Assembly (NCBI GenBank): GCA_023438325.1
Contig: JAEXRB010000141.1
Span: 1-5,238, forward strand
Direction: 5' to 3'
Length of the DNA: 5,238 nt
Source: Pseudomonadota bacterium
Lineage (GTDB): Bacteria; Pseudomonadota; Gammaproteobacteria; Xanthomonadales; Xanthomonadaceae
The position numbers were made by a program, and so were the translations under genes. This document shows, in pieces, positions 1 through 5,238 of this stretch. The notes beneath the pieces are model-generated. The model worked only from the letters and a program-made list of their open reading frames with translations, did not search any database and was not told where the DNA came from. How positions within the stretch are numbered: the stretch's first letter is position 1; every line of letters starts with the position of its first letter.

Positions 1-1
1 G

Positions 2-190
2 GACACCATCAACCGCAACATCGCCACCGGCTCGGTAAGGCGCGGTGATGGCGCACCCGCAACGGATGCGCTCGATGCCGGGCTTCGCACCGCCGCAGCC
101 GATCGCGTCTATCGCATCGCCGATGGCATTCCGGTGATGCTCGTTTCCGAATCGATCCTGACCCCATCACTGGCCGCACACGGCGACTGA
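2..190 (+). CDS. Trm112-family (UPF0434-like) small protein, 3' part only
   Basis: An open frame enters from the left edge and gives 62 residues before a TGA at 188-190; the start lies outside the window. The visible part ends with RVYRIADGIPVMLVSES followed by a short tail. The Tyr-Arg-Ile-x-Asp-Gly-Ile-Pro-Val-Met-Leu stretch is the typical C-terminal signature of Trm112/UPF0434 proteins, in which a final beta strand closes a small zinc-ribbon-like fold. Known Trm112 proteins act as small partners that activate methyltransferases of tRNA and translation factors; the bacterial homologues are poorly characterised. The insert before the signature is longer than in E. coli YcaR and resembles the xanthomonad form from memory. 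Any metal-binding cysteines would lie in the missing N-terminal part, as none is visible here. The stop is 4 bp before the DUF1631 start, so it is probably the upstream gene of the same operon. Confidence 0.72.
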   Translation, partial: DTINRNIATGSVRRGDGAPATDALDAGLRTAAADRVYRIADGIPVMLVSESILTPSLAAHGD

Positions 191-194
191 GTCG

Positions 195-2369
195 ATGGAT
201 GCCACAGCCAAAGCAGCCCTCCTCGCCCTCCTGCGCGGCAAAGTGCAGGAGCGGCTGGCGCAACCCTTGCACGCACTGTTCGATGAACTGGATTCCCGCC
301 TGTTCGATCTGGCCGAACGCAGTCGCGTGGCTGCGCAGCAACACCTGTATTTCGATGCCCTGCGCCATCTGCGCCTGGCCCGCGTGGATGTGGAAACCGA
401 TTTCCTCCAGCGCGCCGACCGCGCCTTGCATCGCGGCGAGAATGACAACGCCGCGGCACGAACGCGCGGCCCGTTGCGCCTGATCGAAAAGGACGAGCAG
501 GAAGAAACACTGCACCTGGAAAGTCATACCCAACGCCTGTCCGAACAATTGGCACCAGCGCTGGACGCCCTGCTGGCACGGCTTTCCGAACTCGATGGCC
601 AGCCCGTACCGGCCGACCGCCAGAGGAGCGCGATCTCCCCGCGCGGCCTGAGCCGCGCCTTCCGCAGTTCCATGGGCGTCGTCGATGTCGGCATCGAAAT
701 CCGCCTGATCGCGTTCGGCCTGTTCGGCCAACACGTGCTGCGCGCGCTCGAACCGTTGTATGGCAACCTCAACGCAATCCTGGTCGAACACGGCTTGCTG
801 CCGGATCTGCCCGAAGCGGCTGCGTGGCCGCGCACCACGCTTCCTCCGCCGATCCGTCGCAATACCGCACCGCGCCGCGTGCCCGATGGCACTGTGCAGC
901 CGCCCGCGCCGCCACCCATTCCGCCCCCCGGCACCCAACCGGATGGCAATGAGCCGCATCTGGAAGAGCTTCATCGACTGATGCATGCCCGCCAGCAGGC
1001 CGAGCGCGCCATGCTGGCGCAGCAAAACATGGCCGACCCCGATGCCCCGCAGGCTGAGGCCCTGCCCTCGGACACGCTGGATGCCGCCCTTGGTCGCCTG
1101 TGGACCTATGAAGGCGACCCGATGGCATTCAAGCACCACCTGCTCGCCTCGGCGCGCGAACTGGCAAATCAGGTCGATGCCCGGCTGGCTTCGGAGGACG
1201 AAGATGTCGTTGACCTGATCGGCCTCTTGTTCTCCCGCATCCGCAACGATCCCGACCTCCCAGCCCCCCTGCAGGCCATGCTGGCGCGCCTGCACATCCC
1301 GTTCCTGCGTACCGCACTCAAGGACACCGACCTGCTCCATGGCGCCAGCCACCCTGCGCGTGAATTGATCGACGAACTGGGCGAACTTTCCGCCGGCTGG
1401 TGCCGATCATCCGATCCCAACGACGCCCTGCTCAAACAGATTGCGCTCACCGTCGAACAACTGGCCTCGCATTTCCAGGACGACCACCCCATCGCCTTCG
1501 CACAGGCCATCACCGACCTGCGGCAGCAACTGGAACCCTTTCGCCACCGCGCCGATCTGGCCGAGCAACGCACCATCGAAACCACCATCGGACGCGAACG
1601 CCTCACCCTGGCACGCAATCGTGTCGCTTCGCTGCTGCAACAACGCCTGAGCCGGCACGACCCGATGCCATGGGTGCGGCAACTGCTGCGTGGCCCGTGG
1701 TCCAACCACCTGGTGCTGATGTGGCTGCGCAACAGCGAAAGCAGCCCAGCCTTCCGCCAGGCGTTGGAATTCATCGACGAGCTGCTCTGGGCCGATGACC
1801 CACACGCTGCGGGCAGCGACCCCGATCGCCTGGCCCGCGCACGCCAGATCCTGCCTGACATGCTGCGCCGCGGCCTGGCCGGCGTGACCCTGCACGACAG
1901 TGAAATCGAAGCACTGGCGCTGCGACTGGATCACTTTCTCAAGGCTCAATCGGAAGGCCGGGAAGCCCCGGATTTCCTCTACGAGAACGACCCCACGCTC
2001 GCCCAGGCCGATTTCGCCACGCAATGGAAGGAATCACTGGCCGAAGAGCAGCCGCCCCCGGTCGATATCGACCCTGCACTGCTTGCCAAATTGCGCTCGC
2101 TGCCTCCGGGCACATGGTTCGAGTTCCGCGGCTCCGTGGAAGAAGACATGGAGCGCGCCAAACTTTGCTGGATCAGCCCATACACCGGCAGCAACCTGTT
2201 CGTGAACCGCAACGGTCTGAAGATGCACGCGCTCACGCCGGAAGCTTTGGCCACGGAAATGGAATCAGGACTGGCTCGGCTGATCGACGGCAATCGCCTG
2301 CTCGAACGCACCCTGCGCGCCCTGATCGATCAATTGCGCCAGTATGGCCCGGTCGCGGAAGCCTCCTGA
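195..2369 (+). CDS. DUF1631 family protein, function unknown
   Basis: This encodes a 724-residue, apparently soluble protein with no signal peptide or membrane segment. Family marks are visible in order. Residues 94-109 (LRLIEKDEQEETLHLE) match an N-terminal block of DUF1631. Residues 150-200 form a helical segment, and residues 204-252 are a proline-rich, probably disordered linker. Residues 340-400 contain the most diagnostic block, with LPAPLQAMLARLHIPFLRTAL and the SHPAREL motif (385-391). A long helical region follows. Residues 638-690 (PPGTWFEF, then LCWISPYTGSNLFVNRNG) look like a small beta barrel reminiscent of PilZ folds, but the RxxxR and D/NxSxxG c-di-GMP motifs are not evident, so ligand binding should not be assumed. 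The start at ATG 195 sits 4 bp after the preceding stop with no strong Shine-Dalgarno sequence, suggesting coupled translation. Some automated annotations call such proteins thymidine phosphorylase; nothing here supports that. Family assignment is confident, function is not known. Confidence 0.88.
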   Translation: MDATAKAALLALLRGKVQERLAQPLHALFDELDSRLFDLAERSRVAAQQHLYFDALRHLRLARVDVETDFLQRADRALHRGENDNAAARTRGPLRLIEKDEQEETLHLESHTQRLSEQLAPALDALLARLSELDGQPVPADRQRSAISPRGLSRAFRSSMGVVDVGIEIRLIAFGLFGQHVLRALEPLYGNLNAILVEHGLLPDLPEAAAWPRTTLPPPIRRNTAPRRVPDGTVQPPAPPPIPPPGTQPDGNEPHLEELHRLMHARQQAERAMLAQQNMADPDAPQAEALPSDTLDAALGRLWTYEGDPMAFKHHLLASARELANQVDARLASEDEDVVDLIGLLFSRIRNDPDLPAPLQAMLARLHIPFLRTALKDTDLLHGASHPARELIDELGELSAGWCRSSDPNDALLKQIALTVEQLASHFQDDHPIAFAQAITDLRQQLEPFRHRADLAEQRTIETTIGRERLTLARNRVASLLQQRLSRHDPMPWVRQLLRGPWSNHLVLMWLRNSESSPAFRQALEFIDELLWADDPHAAGSDPDRLARARQILPDMLRRGLAGVTLHDSEIEALALRLDHFLKAQSEGREAPDFLYENDPTLAQADFATQWKESLAEEQPPPVDIDPALLAKLRSLPPGTWFEFRGSVEEDMERAKLCWISPYTGSNLFVNRNGLKMHALTPEALATEMESGLARLIDGNRLLERTLRALIDQLRQYGPVAEAS

Positions 2370-2374
2370 AACAC

Positions 2375-3214
2375 ATGGATGCCGTGACACCGCCTGCCGC
2401 ACAGATCGATGCCGATGTTGCCCGCGCCCTGGCTGAAGACATCGGCACAGGCGATGTCAGCGCCGCACTGCTGCGCGACGCGCCGGGCTCAGCGCACATC
2501 ATCTGCCGTGAGCACGCCGTCATTGCCGGCCTGCCCTGGGTGGAAGCCTGCTTTCGTGCCCTCGATCCACACGCCCGCTTCCAGTGGCATTTGAACGATG
2601 GCCAGCGTATCGCGCCGGATCAGGAACTCGGCCGCATCCATGCAGGCAACCGCGCTCTGGTGACGGGCGAACGCACCGCCCTCAATTTCCTGCAAACTCT
2701 CTCCGGCACGGCCACCGTCACGGCCCGTTACGCGGCCGCGCTCGCAAACAGCGGCACCCGCATCCTCGACACCCGCAAGACCTTGCCTGGCCTGCGTCTG
2801 GCGCAAAAGTACGCGGTTCGCTGCGGTGGCGGCGTCAATCACCGCATCGGTCGGTTCGATGCGGTGATGCTCAAGGAAAACCACTTGCTCGCCGCCGGCT
2901 CCATCGCCGCCGCCGTGAACGCAGCACGTGAACGATATCCGCAGCTGCCGCTGATCTGCGAAGTGGAAAATCTCGACGAACTGGCGCAGGCGCTGGATGC
3001 CGGCGTGGATCGCATCCTGATCGATGACTTTTCACTGGACGACATGCACCGCGCCGTCGCCATCGCCGCCGGCCGCACGCCGCTGGAGGTCTCCGGCAAC
3101 GTCACGCTTGACACCTTGCCGCAGATCGCCGCCACCGGCGTGGATTTCGTCTCCAGCGGTGCGCTCACCAAGCATGTGCGGGCGATCGACTATTCGATGC
3201 GCCTGCTGGCCTAG
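2375..3214 (+). CDS. nadC: Quinolinate phosphoribosyltransferase (decarboxylating), NadC
   Basis: This 279-residue cytosolic enzyme (EC 2.4.2.19) converts quinolinate and PRPP to nicotinate mononucleotide, CO2 and pyrophosphate, the step where de novo synthesis joins the shared NAD pathway. The N-terminal domain carries the AEDIGTGD motif (20-27). The active-site set known from bacterial QAPRTases is present: R100 (ERTALNFLQTLSG), R134 and K135 (TRKTLPGLR), H156 and R157 (GGGVNHR), K167 (MLKENH), E196 (CEVEN) and D217 (LIDDF). Their spacing matches the Mycobacterium tuberculosis enzyme with a constant offset of five. SSGALTKH (260-267) near the C-terminus is also typical. The length is normal for the family and the frame is intact. 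The ATG at 2375 lies 5 bp after the DUF1631 stop; the frame stays open far upstream, but that part only shadows DUF1631. A weak GGAAG at 2357-2361 is distant from the start, so coupling to the upstream gene is likely. No nadA or nadB is in view. Confidence 0.97.
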   Translation: MDAVTPPAAQIDADVARALAEDIGTGDVSAALLRDAPGSAHIICREHAVIAGLPWVEACFRALDPHARFQWHLNDGQRIAPDQELGRIHAGNRALVTGERTALNFLQTLSGTATVTARYAAALANSGTRILDTRKTLPGLRLAQKYAVRCGGGVNHRIGRFDAVMLKENHLLAAGSIAAAVNAARERYPQLPLICEVENLDELAQALDAGVDRILIDDFSLDDMHRAVAIAAGRTPLEVSGNVTLDTLPQIAATGVDFVSSGALTKHVRAIDYSMRLLA

Positions 3215-3230
3215 CCGGAAGACTCGCCGA

Positions 3231-3917
3231 CTAAGCCGCGCGCCGCCGCCACGCCTGCTTCGTCGCAATCGTCACGTCCCCCTCGATCGCAAAATCCTGC
3301 GGCCCGACATGCCCGCAAACCGCCACGGCCAGCCAGCCGCCCGGCATGCCCCAAGTCCAGCCATCGGCAACATCCTGTGGTGCCACCTGCCAAGCCTGCG
3401 TCTTCAGCGCGTGCATTCGCAGACCGCGCCCATCCGCCTTGCCATGAGCCTCGTCGAGGGTCCAGCGTCGAAAGAACTTCGCTTTGCGCACCGCAGCGTC
3501 GCACTGCGCCAACTCGCGCACGAAATCCTCCGGGTAGAGCGACCCGGCCAGCGTCAACAGATCGCGCTCACGCATCTGGCACTCGATATCCACGCCCACC
3601 GCCTGCCCGGACACCGCGCAGGCGATGAATCCTCCGCTATGCGACAGCGAAACATGCAGGCCACTCGCGTTGCCATTGCGCCATGCCAGAGGCGTACCGC
3701 GCTCGTCGCGTCCCAGGACCCACTGCCAAGGCTCACCACCGCCAAAACGTGCGAGCAAATCACGCGCATAGCCATGTCCGGCACGGTACTGCGCGCGCCG
3801 CTGCGGATGCGTGATGCGCGCCAGCCGCTCACGCTCCTGTGCGCCCATCCACGCGTCGTCATCAGGCAGGTGTTCGAGCAGATCGTCGATGCGACGCAGG
3901 CCCAGAAGGATCGACAT
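3231..3917 (-). CDS. 4'-phosphopantetheinyl transferase, Sfp/HetI/AcpT-like
   Basis: This 228-residue cytosolic enzyme should move the 4'-phosphopantetheine arm of CoA onto a serine of an acyl or peptidyl carrier protein, turning apo into holo form. The superfamily signatures run in order: RGTPLAW then LHVSLSHSGG (near 73-96), GVDIE (108-112, metal-binding D110 and E112), and WTLDEAHGKADGRGL (152-166) with W152, E156 and K160. The length, about 230 residues, fits the two-lobed Sfp type rather than the short AcpS type. The usual WxxKEAxxK motif has aspartate (D155) where lysine is expected; the rest is intact. I chose ATG 3917 because GGGAG lies 5 nt upstream of it; an in-frame GTG at 3929 would add four residues but overlaps that ribosome binding site. 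No polyketide, peptide synthetase or fatty-acid genes are adjacent, so the carrier partner is unknown; in xanthomonads such an enzyme could serve aryl polyene pigment or siderophore pathways (inference). Confidence 0.9.
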   Translation of the reverse strand: MSILLGLRRIDDLLEHLPDDDAWMGAQERERLARITHPQRRAQYRAGHGYARDLLARFGGGEPWQWVLGRDERGTPLAWRNGNASGLHVSLSHSGGFIACAVSGQAVGVDIECQMRERDLLTLAGSLYPEDFVRELAQCDAAVRKAKFFRRWTLDEAHGKADGRGLRMHALKTQAWQVAPQDVADGWTWGMPGGWLAVAVCGHVGPQDFAIEGDVTIATKQAWRRRAA

Positions 3918-3922
3918 GGGAT

Positions 3923-3927
3923 CTCCC
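3923..3927 (-). promoter_or_regulatory. Ribosome binding site of the phosphopantetheinyl transferase gene
   Basis: On the minus strand GGGAG is followed by 5 nt (ATCCC) and ATG at 3917. This decides the start: the alternative GTG at 3929-3927 overlaps the motif and has no comparable purine-rich sequence before it. Confidence 0.7.
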
Positions 3928-3943
3928 ACGTTAACGGCCCTTG

Positions 3944-3972
3944 ATTGTCTGCCCGGGCCACGATGAACTCAA
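3944..3972 (-). promoter_or_regulatory. Candidate sigma70 promoter for the phosphopantetheinyl transferase gene
   Basis: Reading the minus strand, TTGAGT (3972-3967) matches the -35 consensus at four of six positions. After a 17-bp spacer GACAAT (3949-3944) matches the -10 consensus at four of six. Transcription would begin near 3937, giving a leader of about 20 nt that contains the ribosome binding site. The spacing is ideal and the region is otherwise GC-rich, but the hexamers are imperfect and no mapping data are available. Confidence 0.38.
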
Positions 3973-4002
3973 CGCACGCCGCGCTAACATGGGCATTTTC
4001 GC

Positions 4003-4007
4003 AGGAA
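4003..4007 (+). promoter_or_regulatory. Ribosome binding site of kbl
   Basis: AGGAA lies 7 nt upstream of ATG 4015. It supports that start over the out-of-frame ATG codons at 3963 and 3989, and the resulting N-terminus aligns with E. coli Kbl length. Confidence 0.72.
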
Positions 4008-4014
4008 CCCAGCC

Positions 4015-5205
4015 ATGAGCCTGACCCAACGCTATGCCGACGAACTGGCCACGATCCAGCGCGACGGCCTGTTCAAGTCCGAACGCATCATCACCTCGCC
4101 CCAGTCTGCGCAAATCCAGTTGCAGGACGGTCGCCAGGTACTGAACTTCTGCGCCAACAATTACCTCGGCCTGGCCGATCATCCCCGCGTCATCGCCGCG
4201 GCCAAGCGCGCACTGGATACACACGGCTTCGGCATGGCCTCGGTGCGCTTCATCTGCGGCACGCAGGATCTGCACAAACAGCTGGAAGCACGCATCGCGC
4301 AGTTTTTCGGCACCGAGGACACGATCCTCTACGCCGCCTGCTTCGATGCCAACGGCGGCCTGTTCGAGCCGCTGCTCGGGCCCGATGACGCAATCATCTC
4401 CGATGCACTCAACCATGCCTCGATCATCGATGGCGTGCGCCTGTGCAAGGCGCGTCGCTATCGCTATGCCAACTGCGACATGGCCGATCTGGAAGCCCAG
4501 CTCAAGCAGGCCCGTGCCGATGGTGCGCGCAGCATTTTGATCACCACCGATGGCGTGTTCTCGATGGATGGCTTCATCGCGCCACTCGACCAGATCACCG
4601 CACTGGCGAAAAAATACGACGCACTCGTGCATATCGACGAATGCCACGCCACCGGCTTCCTCGGTGCCAGCGGTCGCGGCAGCGCCGAAGTGAAGGGCGT
4701 GCTGGACAAGATCGACATCATCACCGGCACGCTCGGGAAAGCGCTCGGCGGCGCACTCGGCGGCTTCACCACGGCAAAGCGCGAAGTCATCGAGATGCTG
4801 CGCCAGCGTTCGCGCCCGTATCTTTTCTCCAATTCGCTGCCGCCCCATGTGGTGGCCGCCGGCACCGAGGTTTTCGACATGCTCGATGAAGCCGGCGAGC
4901 TGCGCGAGAAATTGGCCGAATACACACGTTACTTCCGCGAAAAGATGAGTGCCGCAGGCTTCGATCTCAAACCCGGCACGCATCCGATCTGCCCGGTGAT
5001 GTTGTACGACGCCCCGCTCGCGCAGGCATTCGCCACGCGCCTGCTGGAAGAAGGCATCTACGCGATCGGTTTCTTCTTCCCCGTGGTGCCGCAAGGCCAG
5101 GCCCGCATCCGCACCCAGATGTCCGCCGCACACACGCGCGAACATCTGGATACCGCGATTGCCGCCTTCACCCGCGTCGGTCGGGAACTGGGCGTGATTG
5201 GCTGA
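4015..5205 (+). CDS. kbl: Glycine C-acetyltransferase (2-amino-3-ketobutyrate CoA ligase)
   Basis: This 396-residue cytosolic, PLP-dependent enzyme (EC 2.3.1.29) cleaves 2-amino-3-ketobutyrate with CoA to glycine and acetyl-CoA, the second step of threonine degradation after threonine dehydrogenase (Tdh). It belongs to the alpha-oxoamine synthase group of fold-type I aminotransferases. Visible marks are NFCANNYLGL (44-53), VRFICGTQDLHKQLE (77-91), CFDANGG (109-115), NHAS with the PLP-stacking H134, VFSMDG (S183), HIDECHATGFLG with D208 and H211, GTLGKALGG with the Schiff-base lysine K242, and RIRTQMSAAH with substrate-binding R366. These match E. coli Kbl (398 residues) at an offset of two. 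The CFDANGG and CGTQDLHK blocks favour Kbl over BioF, 5-aminolevulinate synthase or serine palmitoyltransferase. The gene is intact. A tdh partner is often adjacent in other genomes but would fall beyond the right edge, if present. A hairpin overlaps its stop codon. Confidence 0.96.
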   Translation: MSLTQRYADELATIQRDGLFKSERIITSPQSAQIQLQDGRQVLNFCANNYLGLADHPRVIAAAKRALDTHGFGMASVRFICGTQDLHKQLEARIAQFFGTEDTILYAACFDANGGLFEPLLGPDDAIISDALNHASIIDGVRLCKARRYRYANCDMADLEAQLKQARADGARSILITTDGVFSMDGFIAPLDQITALAKKYDALVHIDECHATGFLGASGRGSAEVKGVLDKIDIITGTLGKALGGALGGFTTAKREVIEMLRQRSRPYLFSNSLPPHVVAAGTEVFDMLDEAGELREKLAEYTRYFREKMSAAGFDLKPGTHPICPVMLYDAPLAQAFATRLLEEGIYAIGFFFPVVPQGQARIRTQMSAAHTREHLDTAIAAFTRVGRELGVIG

Positions 5206-5213
5206 TCACGCCC
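5190..5213 (+). terminator. Hairpin straddling the kbl stop codon, possible transcript 3' end
   Basis: GGGCGTGAT (5190-5198) and ATCACGCCC (5205-5213) form a perfect 9-bp stem with a 6-nt loop. The TGA stop (5203-5205) spans the end of the loop and the first base of the 3' arm. The stem is strong (six G-C pairs), as in intrinsic terminators. No run of T follows, only a pyrimidine-leaning TGCACCTTCACCCC, so it may be a weak terminator, an RNA-stability structure, or a fold without function. Confidence 0.4.
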
Positions 5214-5238
5214 TGCACCTTCACCCCTTGTCCAGCGG

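Larger units (their letters stand above)
3918..4014. other. Divergent intergenic region between the PPTase gene and kbl
   Basis: These 97 bp are the only sizeable non-coding stretch and must hold control signals for both flanking genes, which point away from each other. Besides the minus-strand promoter candidate there is a perfect 8-bp palindrome CGTTAACG (3929-3936) close to the predicted start of PPTase transcription, and another, GCCCGGGC (3951-3958), between the proposed -35 and -10 elements. For kbl, TAACAT (3985-3990) is a possible -10 with no convincing -35. I recognise no known operator such as an Lrp or Fur site. Confidence 0.5.

Noticed and set aside
9..1352. 447-codon open frame on the minus strand opposite the Trm112 and DUF1631 genes
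   Set aside because: It is antisense to a well-supported DUF1631 gene, shows no recognisable motif, and long antisense frames are common in GC-rich coding DNA.
1407..2024. 205-codon minus-strand open frame opposite the middle of the DUF1631 gene
   Set aside because: No recognisable motif, fully inside a supported gene on the other strand; treated as a GC-driven shadow.
638..2369. c-di-GMP receptor or thymidine phosphorylase function for the DUF1631 protein
   Set aside because: The canonical PilZ ligand motifs are not visible, and no thymidine phosphorylase signature is present; function is left unknown.
2024..2374. Upstream extension of the nadC frame inside the DUF1631 gene
   Set aside because: The open frame has an earlier ATG, but the added sequence is out of frame with a real gene and not NadC-like; ATG 2375 gives the usual NadC N-terminus and length.
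3024..3944. 306-codon plus-strand open frame across the nadC end and the whole PPTase gene
   Set aside because: It overlaps nadC in another frame and is antisense to the PPTase gene, which carries clear family motifs; the translated product has no recognisable motif.
3963..4388. Possible upstream open frame starting at ATG 3963 ahead of kbl
   Set aside because: It runs out of frame deep into kbl, has no convincing ribosome binding site and encodes arginine/proline-rich shadow sequence.
3931..5145. 404-codon open frame on the minus strand opposite kbl
   Set aside because: kbl on the plus strand has every catalytic residue; the antisense product is a composition artefact with no recognisable domain.
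5221..5238. Possible C-terminal end of a convergent minus-strand gene (reads PLDKG then TGA)
   Set aside because: Only five codons before the window edge, far too short to support a gene call.

Overview
The window is GC-rich, gene-dense chromosomal DNA. It most likely comes from a gammaproteobacterium of the Xanthomonadales (Xanthomonadaceae or Rhodanobacteraceae type). I infer this from base composition, from the xanthomonad-like tail of a Trm112-family protein, and from the adjacency of a DUF1631 gene and nadC. No database search was run. I see no mobile element, CRISPR array, rRNA, tRNA or riboswitch, and every gene that lies wholly inside the window is intact.

Positions 1-3214 form a tightly packed plus-strand block that reads as one operon. 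It starts with the 3' end of a small Trm112-family protein (stop at 188-190). After a 4-bp gap comes a 724-residue DUF1631 protein of unknown function (195-2369). After a 5-bp gap comes nadC, quinolinate phosphoribosyltransferase of NAD biosynthesis (2375-3214). The narrow gaps suggest shared transcription and translational coupling.

A minus-strand gene for a Sfp-type 4'-phosphopantetheinyl transferase (3231-3917) converges on nadC with only 16 bp between the stops. It carries the GVDIE and WxxxEAxxK signatures, but the lysine of the usual KEA triplet is an aspartate. A 97-bp divergent intergenic region (3918-4014) follows, with a plausible sigma70 promoter for the transferase and a clear ribosome binding site for the next gene. 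That gene is kbl (4015-5205), glycine C-acetyltransferase, which completes the Tdh/Kbl route of threonine breakdown to glycine and acetyl-CoA. A perfect 9-bp hairpin straddles the kbl stop codon. The last 25 bases beyond it hold nothing I can call.

The genes serve housekeeping roles: tRNA/translation-associated Trm112, NAD synthesis, carrier-protein activation and amino-acid catabolism. I found no convincing new multi-gene system. The points most worth a second look are the uncharacterised DUF1631 protein coupled to nadC, the altered KEA motif of the stand-alone phosphopantetheinyl transferase, and the stop-codon hairpin of kbl.
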